DNA of 64,000 nt from Pictodentalium vernedei (Eukaryota > Mollusca > Scaphopoda > Dentaliida > Dentaliidae), in contig CM062296.1 in NCBI GenBank assembly GCA_031216915.1, positions 453,158,287 through 453,222,286 on the forward strand. Reading direction: 5' to 3'. Under the pieces are notes generated by a model. It was not told the origin of the DNA and ran no database searches. It saw nothing but the letters and a program-made list of their open reading frames with translations. A program made the position numbers and the translations under genes. Positions within the stretch are counted from its first letter, which is position 1; each line of letters starts with the position of its first letter. Below, piece by piece: positions 12,644 to 24,570 of the stretch.

Positions 12644-12892
12644 TTAACTCTTAATCCGCTGAGTATTTTCAAAGAATTTTTCATCAAATCTAGTCATGGC
12701 TGCTATTAAGCAGCCATGACTAGATTAGATGAAAAATTCTTGAAAAGTTAACTCAAGAACTCAATTATCAAAAGGTTGATGCACTTTTGGGGAGAATTTT
12801 TTTGTTAAATGTGCTCAAATTTTACTTATTATAATGGCAACAGATTTTCTATCCTGGGCAGGAAAATCCGCCAGCAGCATGCAAGGAGTTAA
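12644..12892. mobile_element. TTAA fold-back MITE, family E
   Basis: TTAACTCTTAATCCGCTGAG and GCATGCAAGGAGTTAA are the ends. The core stem is CATCAAATCTAGTCATGGCT / AGCCATGACTAGATTAGATG. Confidence 0.88.
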
Positions 12893-13017
12893 ACAGTTGA
12901 ATTGAAAATTATAGCAGTGGTGGCATATTACATATAATGAGCTAATGACCATCTCAAAAATGCAATACTATTTCATACAGTTCTGTGATTATAAAAGCAG
13001 ACAGAAAATGACGACAT

Positions 13018-13190
13018 GATGGCGACTGGGTCGCGATCCAGTCGAAATTCTCTGTCCGATGTCACGTTCACAGCACTATTGAATATTACCTGTCGAAAAT
13101 GACATGCGAAAACATTGGATCCAAGGTGCAAATTTCATTTTTGTTTCGTTGATTCTACCCCATTTCGCACAACTTTGTTAAGGAAATCTC
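13018..13190. repeat. Dispersed repeat R, copy 1
   Basis: Spaced blocks TCGCGATCCAGTCGAAATTC, ATGCGAAAACATTGGATCC, TTTCATTTTTGTTTCGTTGA and TTTCGCACAACTTTGTTA recur at 13890, 24415 and 34905. No terminal inverted repeat is evident. Confidence 0.45.
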
Positions 13191-13591
13191 AATTAACCAC
13201 TCTATGTGTGTCAGGGCCGGATCGCGATCTGGTCGAGAGAAAGGCCACTCTTGCGACCAGAGTGATCCAGCTAACCTGTTAATAATTTATCAAGTATTTA
13301 ACCGTATTTTATTTCTTGTAGTTGTAATGAAACTGCTTTGTGTCTTGCCCTACAGTCTGTAGACACTATACCGTGTATTGTGGTGAGTTAGTGTACTCGA
13401 TTTCAAGGCGTAGCAATTCCAGTTGCATCCTTCAGTCTCAAGACTAGATTAGAAACAAACTGATTTACCCCATGTATATACTAGTATTGTTTCTTATAAA
13501 ACAGAGAGACTACCTTTTGTACAAGGTGGTTCCTAATCAACTGCCAAATAGGAGAAATTTCAACGTCCTTGCGTGAAAGTTTTGAATCAGT

Positions 13592-13833
13592 TTAACCGGT
13601 TCGAAGCCACTATCACGGCTTTCAGAAAAATGAAGGTACCGGAGCAAAAGCCAACATTTTCACTGCTCCCGTCTCATATTCAGTCAAACCCAAATAAATT
13701 TTGTTAATTTAAATTTGTTTTATTACAAGTTATTGGGAAGGGCCTGTGGGCACTCTCCAATAATTTGTAATACAACAAATTTTGAATAACAAATTCAGAC
13801 CACCAAAAATAATCTTAGCCCTCAACCAGTTAA
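13592..13833. mobile_element. TTAA fold-back MITE, family C
   Basis: The right end CCCTCAACCAGTTAA is intact and the left is TTAACCGGTTCGAAGCCAC. The core palindrome is TTGTTTTATTACAAGTTATT...AATAATTTGTAATACAACAA around GGGCCTGTGGGCACTC. Confidence 0.8.
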
Positions 13834-13889
13834 GAAATATTTTCTTTCTCTTCATTATTATTAAAAAGGGGGAAAATCCAATACGTCTG

Positions 13890-14030
13890 GGTTGCGATTC
13901 TCTCGAAATTAATTTTCTCCCCACAGGACTTAGAATGTCACCCGACGGAAAGGAAATGCGTGAACATTGACTCTAAGATGCTATTTCCGTTTGTGTTTCC
14001 TGATTCGGTCTTGACTTCGCAATGTTTTAA
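13890..14030. repeat. Dispersed repeat R, copy 2
   Basis: TTGCGATTCTCTCGAAATTA, AATGCGTGAACATTGACTCT, GCTATTTCCGTTTGTGTTTC and CTTCGCAATGTTTTA, in the same order as copy 1. It abuts the family C element at 13592. Confidence 0.45.
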
Positions 14031-14204
14031 AGGGGACAAGAAGCCGCTAATTTGAAAAAAAGATATCGGCTCCCAGAATTTGCTTGTATGTGAAAGAGCA
14101 TGTAAAAACATGCATAGTGTTAGACACCAGAAGCCAGGCGAAATTGCCTCAAATTATATATTTGAATAAATTAACTTCTAGTCGAGAATTTATCAGATAT
14201 TTGA

Positions 14205-14614
14205 GGGGGCGCGGTGGCGTTGCGGTAACCGGTTCTCGTCAGTTCACCGAAGTTAAGCAACGTTGAGCCCGGTTAATCCTTGGATGGGTGACCGTCTGAG
14301 CGATCGATTCGGACTCCCGCGTTGTGTCCTTGGGCAAGGCACTTCACCCTGATTGTCCACATGGGGGCACGATGACGCCGTGTATTAAGCCGTACTGCGC
14401 GTCGAGGGTGAGCATGTCTTCAGCCAATCTAACCCTGCCTGTGCTGCAGTACGGAGTTAAGATGTTGGGGAGCTGGAAGCTGCTCGTCGTTACTCGGTGT
14501 TTCTCTCCGGGTAATCCGGCTTCCTCCACCCGTAAAACTGTCACCGACACGATATGACCTTGGCTGTTAAAGTGTCGTTAACCCCTATTAAATAAATGAA
14601 TGAATAAATAAATA
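14205..14614 (+). mobile_element. 5S-rRNA-headed SINE
   Basis: The head (about 14230-14300) matches the 3' half of 5S rRNA: GAAGTTAAGCAACGTTGAG, CCCGGTTAATCCTTGGATG and GGGTGACCG, i.e. the internal pol III promoter region. After it comes the same body as in the tRNA-headed copies (GTGTCCTTGGGCAAGGCACT, CTCTCCGGGTAATCCGGC, CACCCGTAAAACTGTC, AGTGTCGTTAA) and an AAAT-type tail. Nearly full length. Confidence 0.88.
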
Positions 14615-14684
14615 GACGCGTTCCTGTTTCTGGCAGTGTTATTGCTTGTTATTCTGTTCATAAAGTCCGAAGTTTCCTTTTCTC

Positions 14685-14753
14685 AAAGTTCAGCTATCCG
14701 AAAGTCGCGGCTTCCCCAATGGGGAAGCCGCGACGTTCGAATAGCTGAACTTT
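14685..14753. repeat. Hairpin, arms 33 bases
   Basis: AAAGTTCAGCTATCCGAAAG then TCGCGGCTTCCCC is mirrored after AAT, with two mismatches. It lies 70 bases after the 5S-headed SINE. Confidence 0.85.
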
Positions 14754-15657
14754 CTCTTCTCTCACTTTGACGAATCTTGACGAGCGACTCTGATTCTTAG
14801 TTTCCGTTAATTTTGTGTTCAACTCGCTTCTTTTTTCTCTTCATCCACTTAATCCTTACTAAAATGTATCACTAATTACTCACCATTCAAAAAGTACTCC
14901 CTTTGCCTGGTAACGCCAACTTTTTTGATTGATTGCTTTCGACGAATAACGGTGAACGATTTTACGGTAAACAAAATGGCTGTGCCTAGTAAGACATCAG
15001 GGGATAGGGGGTGGAGGAGCAACTCTAGCTTGCTTCATATCGGCAGAGATCGACGTCATATCAGCCGAGTTTCATGTCATATGAGCCGAGCTCTATAGTG
15101 GGCAATTCTGGGAAAGAAAGTCATATCTAAGAAATAAACATAGATAGCGAGGGTGATTTAAATCTACTAAACTGACAAACAAGAAACTGGCGTTCAGGAA
15201 TTTGTATGAATGGCAATCAAGATGATCGCATGTAAATTTTTTTTTAAAAACTATAATCCCTTTATTAAGACAATTGATAATAGAGAATTATTTTCTGCGA
15301 GTTTGTGTAGTCGCCTTGCACTAAGCCTATAATCTCACAATGGTAAAGAACTCCCGTCGTTCTTGTTTAACTTCCTCTCTCGGATTCCTTTGAGTCATAT
15401 TTTACATAGAAGACAGGAAATTTTAAGTATAAGTGGTACTTAATTATTCATGGTTTTGAAGTAGATCTTTCGGTTCTATTGAATCTTTTGAGAACACGTG
15501 TATAAATACAGAAAACCAATTCTCATCAACCGACTTCCCAGTTCATCCACTCGAGACAGTCCCGGGTCGCCTGGTTCAAATTAATGCAGTCACGAAAAGT
15601 ACAAGGCCTTTTTTTCTTACTAGCCTGTATATGCCCTGAAAATTCATTCATTCATTC

Positions 15658-15712
15658 TGGCCCTTCATTGGAACGAGCCCGTTGAGCTCGTTCCAATTAG
15701 AGGTTGTATGCG
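15658..15712. mobile_element. Family A core remnant
   Basis: Only the apex region survives: CTTCATTGGAACGAGCCCG and TGAGCTCGTTCCAATTAGAG. Confidence 0.5.
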
Positions 15713-17059
15713 GTGGTTTAGAAGCAAAGTTGAAAAATTAATGACATTTGGACGACAATTTCAGTGGATACAGCTGGCTGGATATGGTCGCTACAAAAGT
15801 GTTATTATATGCTCACTGTGCATACAAACTACAGTTCCACAACGCCACCAGTTTAAACATATCATAGAAGAACGACAAGGAAGTTTCTTCCTTGTACCTT
15901 CTTCATTGATAATTGCAGTCTGTGAGTCTGAATATTGGAAAACACACAAAAGCGCTTTCCAAGAATTATCATAAAGATTGATATCACGAACGAAGAAAAA
16001 TAAGAAAACATTTTTGATTGCGTTTATCGTTATTTTTGTCAAAAGTTAATACATCTATAAATCTCCCGAGCGTAGGAGAATAAGAAAGGTCAAATGATCT
16101 GTTTTCAAGTTCAGCTTCGTAGTTGATCAAGCGGTGATGGATCCGCGGATGGCACACGACGCCGAATGAGAATTGTGACAAACTGGTGGCATCGTGACGA
16201 TATGAATCATTCTTTGTTCAATTGTCTCCCGTCGTGTAAATTCATGATTGGAGACAGCAGCCATTGGCCCGGGGAGACACCGACTGCGACAGATATGTAA
16301 CTTCATAAATGCTCTAATGTGTTCTCGGCTTCACGTCACAGGACGTTTGGATGACAATGTTTGAAACGGAATAAAGGTCTTCGCTTGAATGGCAACAAAT
16401 CATTGACTGCACATCACCTTAAAGTGAGGGAGTTTATAGCTGCCCGGAGGTCTCATATAATAACTTTATCGGCAGCTTGGGTAGCATGCAAAACTGAGCA
16501 GGATTCTGAATGAAACAATCGGAGAACATTCTGAAATTATCTTGTAAACGCGGCGTTCGATTGCAGAGAAACCCAATTGTCACAAATACTTTAGCTCTAT
16601 ATATGCACATCTCTATCTGTTTGTGGGGTGGTGTATGTGTGTTACTGGATATTCTGCGTAGTATATATATAAGCCAGTATCACACGGCCTGATTTGTGCC
16701 ATCTCTAATAACTGTTTTTAATCAATCGTGTGCGCTTATACATTGGATCTTTACATGTAATTTTTGCCATTTATCCTCGTTTCTCAATGTTCTTGTCATC
16801 TTGTCATATCTTATATCCTCAATAAATCGATTGCGTCAAAACAATCATATTGGCGAGAGTTCAAATGTGCCCGGGCAACATGAAGAACAACTTCATTTGC
16901 AGCAGATATTAGTAATGTGGTGCAGTAAGAAGTCTCTTTCTGGAATCCGGTCGCGATCGGATCGCGGCACTCTTATCGCAGTGGGTCGATATGTCACGCG
17001 GAATAAATACTGCGAAATCACTACCACACCAATTTTTTGTCCACTTTTGTAATCACAGT

Positions 17060-17061
17060 TT

Positions 17062-17128
<67 letters not shown>

Positions 17129-17402
17129 TTTGGGTTTAACGTCACCTCTTGTCGGACAGTTTTACGGGTGGAGGAAGCCGGAGAACCCGAAGAGAACCAC
17201 CGAGCAACGGTGAGCAACTATCAGACTCCCCAACGTACTAACGCCTCGCGAGCATTGGTTGACGACAGGTGCACCGTCGACGTGCAGTACGCCATGGTAC
17301 ACAGCGCCATCGTGCCCCCGCGTGGGAAATGAAGCGCCTTGCCCTAAGATACAACGCTGTTTTCCCTGGCAGGTAGCGAACTGTGGACCTTTTAATTCGA
17401 AG
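17060..17402 (-). mobile_element. 5'-truncated SINE, antisense, with 12-bp target duplication
   Basis: A long (TTTA)n tract comes first, then the reverse complement of the shared body. The head is cut within the segment that reads aaaggtccac. Flanking TGTAATCACAGT at 17048-17059 and 17403-17414 is an exact 12-base target-site duplication, which fixes both ends. Confidence 0.92.
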
Positions 17403-17853
17403 TGTAATCACAGTATACTGTATCTTGTATTTGAATATTGTTTCCAACACCGTCACCTACATTCAAATGCAAATACCGCCCAGGCCCATACTCGACCCTT
17501 ACTATCGTGTATATCGACAAGGTATTGGTCCCTTTAACAGAACTGTAGTTCTTCGCTTCTAGATCAAGTACATGGCTTTACCATTGAATCCAAAGAACAA
17601 GGTCGGTAGCTTTCAGACTCTTGTCAATAAATGCACACTGTTTGGAATGTCTAAGTCGGCAAACTGTTTACCAAGATATATACATCCACTACGATAAAGG
17701 TACGGTCTTCTATTTTAAGGTTATAACATATTCCATTAGACACGGAGATTTTTCACTTATTTTCCACTGTTAAACAAACAAACAACGCCATAATTTAGTG
17801 ACTTTGATTGGCATTGATTATTCGTATCGATGTGTTGAATGTGAATTCACAGT

Positions 17854-18095
17854 ATATCCCTTTACCCAACGTAACGGCGAAAAACCGGCCAGCGCTATTC
17901 TCAAAACTCGCCAATTAATTTTCATTATTTTTTCATTTTTTGTCTGAAAAACATAGGTTATGACCCCTCGTTGGAACGAGCTCGTCGAGCTCGTTCCGAC
18001 GAGGGGTCATAACCTATGTTTTTGTGATAAAAAATAAGTTATTCAAGAATGTTTCTGCAAGTGTCGTCTGCTTTTCATGTTAGATAAGGGGATAT
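17854..18095. mobile_element. Fold-back MITE, family A, long-apex form
   Basis: Same termini (CCCTTTACCCAACGTAACGG) and core as the copy at 8004, but the apex reads GAGCTCGTCGAGCTC. Flanks are ATAT-like rather than TTAA, from mutation or off-target insertion. Confidence 0.85.
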
Positions 18096-18112
18096 ACATT
18101 TGTGTGGTGTGT

Positions 18113-18454
18113 GGGTGCCCGGTGGCTCAATGGTTACGGAATTGGACTTCAAACCGAAAGGTCCACTTTTCGATTCCCGCCAGGGATAACTGCGTTGTGT
18201 CCTTGGGCAACGCACTTAATCCCGATTGCCTACATGGGGGCACGGTAACGCGATGTACTTAGGCGTACTGCACATCGATAGCACACTTGTCTTCAACCAG
18301 TGCTAACACTGCCTGTGTGGCGTTAGTACGTTGGAGAGTCTGACAGTTGCTCATCGTTGTTCGGCAGTTCTCTCCGGGTACTCCGACTTCCTCCACTCGT
18401 AAAACTGCCCGACACCAGGTGACCCTGGCTGTCGAATGTGTCGTTAAACACAAA

Positions 18455-18521
<67 letters not shown>

Positions 18522-18522
18522 A
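18113..18522 (+). mobile_element. tRNA-headed SINE
   Basis: A-box-like TGGCTCAATGG lies near 18122 and B-box-like TTTCGATTCCC near 18167. The shared body and a long (AAAT)n tail follow. It begins within about 20 bases of the end of a TTAA element (17854-18095). Confidence 0.88.
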
Positions 18523-19032
18523 ATGAGTGTGTCGGGGATGACATATCTGAACTTTATTTCCGAATATTCAATTAAAAGTGTACTTTTAAAACCATTTCTA
18601 TGTGTATATTGTGAATATGCAGCCATAAATATATATTAAGCTGTGTCAAATTTTACTTCACTTCGATCTCGTCTCTTGAAAACTACACGTGAAAGTACAT
18701 AACTGTGTTTTCACATAAACGGGTTTATGATTGATATGGGTGGGTCCGTCTTTCTGACATGATGAGTACCTAGACAAAAGTGTTCACGCCTCCTCAATGA
18801 TCTCCTTTGTTTTCTCCATGTCCTCACAAAGAAAACAATGGGTTAGGGCTTGTGTTCCCGATTTTGTGAGAATTTGTTTGTTACCGAGAGCAGAAGAAAA
18901 AAAAACAAGTACCCTCAACGTCGGTTAAACAAGACTTGAGGGTGCGTGCTTATGTGTGTTCACACAAGAGTACGCGTACCAGTGTGACTACCTATGTGCA
19001 TAAGCTGTAATATATGTGACTGCATATGTATG

Positions 19033-19252
19033 AACAGAACAGCCGCGTGAACTGGTCACTTTCCACGGGTGGGCAATATCTCCACGGACGCAACAATATT
19101 ATATTCCAAGCACTAATTTTTGGCAAAAATGATAAAAAAAAAAAAAATTAATTAAAATTTTGCTAATAATGATTGTTATTATCTGGTAAACGCATGCGAG
19201 GACATTGGTGCCCACGCGTAGATTACGTCCAGTCCACGGCGACTGTACTGTA
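19033..19252. mobile_element. MITE, family D
   Basis: It has the same blocks as the copy at 6791: ACTGGTCACTTTCCACGGGT, CCACGGACGCAACAATATTA, then TCTGGTAAACGCATGCGAGG and CGGCGACTGTACTGTA. The left terminus is damaged and the centre is a poly-A run instead of a hairpin. Confidence 0.8.
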
Positions 19253-19352
19253 TGCATGTGGTGGGTGGTCATTAGTTTTTGCACATTTATGTTCTGATTT
19301 ATAATATAATCTATGCATTTCTGTTTTTCTGTCATACCTTATCAGACTGTGC

Positions 19353-19355
19353 AAA

Positions 19356-19452
<97 letters not shown>

Positions 19453-19454
19453 AT
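19353..19454 (+). repeat. (AAAT)n microsatellite
   Basis: About 25 units with one AAAAAT interruption near 19407. No SINE body is recognisable next to it, so its origin is open. Confidence 0.9.
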
Positions 19455-19499
19455 ATGCAGGGGCATTGAGAAGGTGACCGATTGGAGGGATGTGTAAAC

Positions 19500-19604
19500 C
19501 TGATTTGTCTCGACTATAATGTATCAAGCCCTAACTGACAAAATATTCCAACTGCGTCATCAAGGCATGCCTTCGTGGAAGGCATGCCTTGGGGATGTAG
19601 TTGG
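19500..19604. repeat. Hairpin element, Q type
   Basis: TGATTTGTCTCGACTATAAT leads to the stem CCAACTGCGTCATCAAGGCA / TGCCTTGGGGATGTAGTTGG. Confidence 0.7.
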
Positions 19605-19899
19605 TATATCAATTAGCCAACAATCTATCTTGTACCCATGTATAGGTTTTAGCTTCATTACCACGTTGTGTTTGCGTTGTTTTTATGCCTATGAGTACGT
19701 TTTTCATACATAAGCATACAGTACAAGAGAGTGCGAGTGTATGTGTGTTGTTCGTGTGGGTGTGTGTGTTTTGTGGGCGAGATCGTGAAGTCCACTTTTG
19801 GAACTGACATATTCCCACTGTTTTTGTTAGTTTTATCTTTTATCACATTATGTTATTTGTAATTCCTTCATGTCGTGTAACTATGTTTGTTACCTACTA

Positions 19900-19904
19900 C
19901 ATAA

Positions 19905-19955
<51 letters not shown>

Positions 19956-19957
19956 AA

Positions 19958-19992
<35 letters not shown>
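19900..19992 (+). repeat. (AAAT)n microsatellite
   Basis: About 23 units with one short interruption. The preceding sequence (ctactacataat) is not SINE-like; it may be the tail of another retroposon. Confidence 0.9.
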
Positions 19993-20564
19993 GTCTGAAT
20001 TGTAGTTCAAAATCTCAACTGTACCTCAGACCATCTTTTGTGAGATAAGATAAGATAATATTATTGTCTCAACATCAACAAAGATGAATGACAGAAAACA
20101 AAAAATAGGTGTATCAAAATACAGTTAAAAAAACGCACACCATATAAAATGAAGAACAACAGACGCATATATTGAGCAATGTGATACTTCTAAGGAATAT
20201 ATAGGCCCTACTCGCGCGGGTAGTTTTTTAGGATTATATATATATAATGTATATAATTTGATATAAATATTTTTTTGTATCGGACAATCAGGCAATGGGT
20301 CGTTGCATCAACAATTTCCTACAATCAAACGCCGCATTGATAAATTTGATCACGAATTGCAAGACCGACTGTGTTCTGTGACTCTATTGTTTGACCGACT
20401 GTGTGTATGACAGAAGTCCCATTATTTCCAAATGAAACCAAATACTGCATTTTGATTGGCTGAGAGGTACAGGGTAACTTGCAATCCACAGAGCCTTTTT
20501 TTACACCGTGTTTAACCACGGTGTAAAAACAAGAAAATACAAGAGCAAGCTATATGGCTAAAAA

Positions 20565-20795
20565 AGTACCCAGTTTTAATTATTAATTCATACCTTCTGC
20601 TCGGTTATGTTAGAACAAAAATAAAAATACAGGAAATTTAATATTTAAGTGCAATAAAATATTACAGATATGGATGTCATTGGAACTGGCTCATTGAGCC
20701 AGTTCCAATGACATCCATATTTGTCTGGTTTTATTTAATTAACTTGCAAAGTACAAATTTTCTGTCAGTTTTTGCCCACAATGTAGGTTAAAGTA
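20565..20795. mobile_element. Fold-back MITE, family H
   Basis: The perfect stem ATATGGATGTCATTGGAACT / AGTTCCAATGACATCCATAT has the apex GGCTCATTGAGCC. Outer parts match the other H copies loosely, and the ends are approximate. Confidence 0.7.
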
Positions 20796-20827
20796 TTAAG
20801 TACACCAAAATTCTTGGAAATAAATCT

Positions 20828-20964
20828 GTTATCCCTGTGTTTTCCAGGGTGTATGGGAATTTACACCGGTTTGGGAACTCATACACCCTTCGGCTTCGCC
20901 TCAGGGTGTATGAGTTCCAAAACCGGTGTAAATTCCCATACACCCTGGAAAACACAAGGATAAC
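20828..20964. repeat. Hairpin, arms about 62 bases
   Basis: GTTATCCCTGTGTTTTCCAG, then GGTGTATGGGAATTTACACC, then GGTTTGGGAACTCATACACC, are mirrored after the loop ttcggcttcgcctc with three mismatches. Open frames on both strands here are by-products. Confidence 0.9.
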
Positions 20965-21604
20965 TAATAATATCAAAACTCGTCTCGCAAGAACGTACAT
21001 GATTGCTAATGTGAGGAAATCAATAACTGAAACTCCAATCCAGACGAAAATATCCGGTCTGCAAATATTATTGGGGAGTGTCACGCCCCTTCCACCCCTA
21101 GCAACGCCTCTGAGTTTATGCCTACTGTTTTCGTGCATTATGGTTGTGGAATATGATGTTATTATATTGTTATTAAATTTTTATACCTCCAGAAATCTCG
21201 TCACATTTTCGGTTATTCCAAATCACTGACGTTGTCAATGCTAAACGTGAACGCATATAGGTCAGGGTTCTTTCGGATGCTTGGAAGTGCTTCCTGAAGT
21301 CGCTTGAATTTTAGAACTAAAATTTAAGAACATGAAGGTGCTTGAAAATCAGAGCTTGACATTCTTGAGAAATATTATGGAAAGTTCTTAATATATATAT
21401 TTGGTCAATTGTTTGGTACATTTTGGACAAAATGTGTTCTCAAAACATATGTTTTAGGTTTATTTGTTTTAAGAGGATTGGCGAACACGTGATACAACTT
21501 ATATTAACGCCACTCTTTGGCCCATTGGCGAGTATGTGGGATGACTTTTGCGGTGTCAACGTCGTGGTCTCGCATTTTCTAATGCTTCGATGAGACCTCT
21601 AGGC

Positions 21605-21963
21605 GGGGGCGCGGTGGCTCAGTAGACAGAGGTGCAGGCTGCAAGTCGAGAGGTCCTTGGTTCGAATCCCACCTGCGGCAACCGCGTTGTATCCTTGGGC
21701 AAGACACTTCACCCCACTGCCCACGTGTGGGCACATGGCGTTGTGTACTAAGGCTACTGCACGTCGATGGTGCACTTGTCTTCAACCAATGCTAACCCTG
21801 ATTGTGTGAAGTTAGTTTGTTGGGGAGCTGACAGTTGTTCGCCGTTGCAGTTGGTTCTCTCCGAGTACTCCGGCTTCCTCCACCCGTAAAACTGCCGCGG
21901 TCATGATTAGCCATTGTGCAGAAATATGTGACCTTAAACACCAATAAATAAATAAATAAATAT
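21605..21963 (+). mobile_element. tRNA-headed SINE, near-consensus pol III boxes
   Basis: The head contains TGGCTCAGTAG (A box) and GGTTCGAATCC (B box), both perfect matches to tRNA promoter boxes. The 3' end differs from the main subtype (GATTAGCCATTGTGCAG, then TGTGACCTTAAACACC). Flanks ACCTCTAGGC (21595-21604) and ACCTTTAGGC (21964-21973) are a 10-base target duplication with one change. Confidence 0.9.
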
Positions 21964-22012
21964 ACCTTTAGGCTGCATGGAGTATGTCTCTCTCCGTACA
22001 AGGGCAGTCATT

Positions 22013-22263
22013 TTAACCCTTTACCAAACGTAACGGCCAAAACCGGCCAGCTCTATTCTCAAAAATCTCCAATTAATTTTCATTATGTTTTCATTTTTTT
22101 CTCAAAAACATAGGTTATGATCCCTCGTTCGAACGAACTCGTCGCGCTCGTTCCAACCAGGCGTCATAACCTATGTTTTTGAGACAAAAAATGAAAAAAA
22201 ATGAGTTATTCTAGAATTTTTTTGGCAAGTGTCGTCTGCTTTTCATGTTAGGTAAAGGGTTAA
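22013..22263. mobile_element. TTAA fold-back MITE, family A
   Basis: TTAACCCTTTACC at the left and GGTAAAGGGTTAA at the right are intact. The core apex has several substitutions, so the hairpin is imperfect. Confidence 0.9.
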
Positions 22264-22472
22264 GTCAACATCCGATAGGACAGTACTCTGTGTGACTGAG
22301 TAACCCCACAAATTATGCTTCCATGGAGTGCTGGGACACCTCGAGAACTTCCCTGACCTGGAATCGATCCCGAAACCTTTGACATGAGAGACCAGTGTTC
22401 TTATACACTCAATCACCACACCCCTTTCTTGTTCAATAAATTTTGTTTTTTAATCTGCTAGAAAAATACCTG

Positions 22473-22532
22473 AACCTGACACCGATCCTTGGGAAGTTCT
22501 CCGAGAGAGCTTCCCAAGATCCGTGCCAGGTT
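22473..22532. repeat. Hairpin, arms about 25 bases
   Basis: AACCTGACACCGATCCTTGG and GGAAG pair with CTTCCCAAGATCCGTGCCAGG around tctccgagagag. Confidence 0.8.
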
Positions 22533-23020
22533 TAGGAATGGTTTGTTTGCGACATTTGCATGATAATTATTGTTAATGGTTTGTATACAAAGCTCAGAGA
22601 TGAATAGATACCAGATATTAATTAACAACTCCTCACCAAGCAGAATAAAGTCCTCGGATTTTCTTCCTTTGAAGAGTGCACGAACTCTGAGCGCAGGATG
22701 TCAAGTATAACACCTTTTCTGATATCCTTTCGTTGGTCTTTTTGCCATTTGTGAAAAATAGAACCAGGATTCGGCTCTCTCACACCACGTTTTATCATCA
22801 CTTTATTTATCCTTGCTTATCCTCTAAAAATGTCCGCTGTCTTTATTAAATGCAAGTTAAACATACGATTTTATGCAGGCTTTTCGTTTGATGCACAAAT
22901 ACATTTGTGTAACGCGGCACGTAACTGTCAGGCACCTTCCATGTGACTGCAAATTGTAGAACTATAGATGAAATTATTTTTCATTTTACAGCCTACGAGA
23001 TGTAGAATGGAAAGATCAAC

Positions 23021-23023
23021 TAT

Positions 23024-23094
<71 letters not shown>

Positions 23095-23096
23095 TT
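23021..23096 (+). repeat. (TTTA)n microsatellite
   Basis: About 19 units. No SINE body on either side. Confidence 0.9.
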
Positions 23097-23286
23097 CTGA
23101 GAGGATAGTAACATACCAACACTATCACAATTATCTTCAACAAAACAAAACAACAGATTTGATACATTGACTTGGGTGATAATTTATTAAAGCAAAATAG
23201 ATGAATAAATAATAAAAAAAAGTTGAAAAAATTAACTGAAAAATAAAAAATATGATAATTGTAGTTATTATTAATATTATAATTAC

Positions 23287-23367
<81 letters not shown>
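23287..23367 (+). repeat. (ATT)n microsatellite
   Basis: About 27 uninterrupted units, giving poly-Asn and poly-Ile open frames on the minus strand that are not genes. Confidence 0.92.
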
Positions 23368-23832
23368 TACAAAATAACACAATAAATTAAAAAACCCAAA
23401 TAACCGAAATAAGTGAGGATAGGTAAATCGTGTTTGAAGTAGGAATACCCGCAACAAATTGAGGAAAATCACAACTTTTCTCCTGAAAAAATAGGGGCAC
23501 AATTCAACAAATTAAAAAACAAACAATTTCAGATGTTGTGTAATTTTAATATTATTACCAAAGATTATTATGTTGTAACAGTCTTATGTTAATACCGCAA
23601 TTAATCAACGGGAATGCAAAATGACCTTTTATAGACCATTGTCTCGACACACACGTTGAACGTTCACACAAGGGAGTCAGTTGTTAATAAGTGGTTTCAA
23701 AGTCAGGCCATACGGTGACAAGCTCGAGTATCTGGGAAATCAATACTTGCCACTGCAAAGCATACTTTTTACGCTCAACTACCGAATAGAAATCGGATTA
23801 ATTCCCCCTTTGATATTTCAAGCCTTATACTT

Positions 23833-24063
23833 TTAACTCTTTGAACTGGCAAAATCGATTTTTCGACCCAAGGCAGATTTCGTTCCATTTTTGTCTTATT
23901 CAAAGAGGTCTATAAAATAGTAACTGGAGTCTGCAGCTCGCTGGTTGTAGACTGCAGTTATTATTTTATCCTCCCTATATATTGATATTTGGACTGACCT
24001 GTCTCACCTGTAAGTGTACATAAAGACGACACCATTCCAGGAAACGAGGGTTCAAAGGGTTAA
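23833..24063. mobile_element. TTAA fold-back MITE with its own core
   Basis: TTAACTCTTTGAACTGGC and GGGTTCAAAGGGTTAA are the ends. The central pairs are TAACTGGAGTCTGCAGC / GTAGACTGCAGTTATTA. Its right TTAA (24060-24063) is also the left TTAA of the next element. Confidence 0.75.
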
Positions 24064-24309
24064 CTGGTAGAGTGCTAAATTATTTTTGGCCATCAAAATT
24101 TGTTCACAGATCTTTGCCTTGTTACAATTTATGGGAGAGTGCCTACAGGCACTCTCCCATAAATTATAACGAGGCAAGTCCTTACAGACTAAATACTGTC
24201 ACTTCAAAGATAATACAAAGTACATCCACTGAGTATGAAGCCTTCAAGTTCCAGTACCTTCACCTCAGAGTAAAGCCCAAATATGGGCTTCCAGCACTCT
24301 ACCAGTTAA
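24060..24309. mobile_element. TTAA fold-back MITE, family C
   Basis: The perfect inverted ends are TTAACTGGTAGAGTGCT and AGCACTCTACCAGTTAA. The core stem is TATGGGAGAGTGCC(tac)GGCACTCTCCCATA near 24131-24165. The 142-residue open frame across it is a by-product of the repeat. Confidence 0.9.
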
Positions 24310-24414
24310 TCTTTAAAAGAGACTGTCTGCTCTCCACTACAAAGAAAAATGAAGACGTGTCAAGGTTTTTATCTCCACAGAACCGTGTTCACACAATCGG
24401 ACAGAGAATTTCGC

Positions 24415-24570
24415 CCGGAAATCGACCGAGTCGTAATCCGGTCGACATCCTCTCTCTGTGTCCTGTTTCTTCTCACGGCACTGTGAAATCTCACCCATAG
24501 AAAACGAAATGTGTGAAAAATACATTGAATTTGAGATCTCGGCCATGACTTCGCAGTGTTTTATTCACAA
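24415..24570. repeat. Dispersed repeat R, copy 3
   Basis: TCGTAATCCGGTCGACATCC, AATGTGTGAAAAATACATTG and ACTTCGCAGTGTTTTA keep the order of the other copies. It follows the family C element at 24060. Confidence 0.4.

Noticed and set aside
14230..14300. A 5S rRNA gene
   Set aside because: Only the 3' half is 5S-like and it runs straight into SINE sequence.
20788..21229. Overlapping frames of 116 and 130 residues on both strands
   Set aside because: They mirror each other because of the 62-base-arm hairpin at 20828-20964; no protein family is recognisable.
21605..21680. A tRNA gene with perfect A and B boxes
   Set aside because: The segment continues into the SINE body and tail with target duplications, and no full cloverleaf with paired acceptor ends is apparent.
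23084..23502. Poly-Asn and poly-Ile open frames
   Set aside because: They are the (ATT)n microsatellite in two frames.
24072..24500. 142-residue open frame, the second longest in the window
   Set aside because: It runs through the palindromic family C element and the adjoining repeat R, has no recognisable domain, and its codons follow the hairpin sequence.
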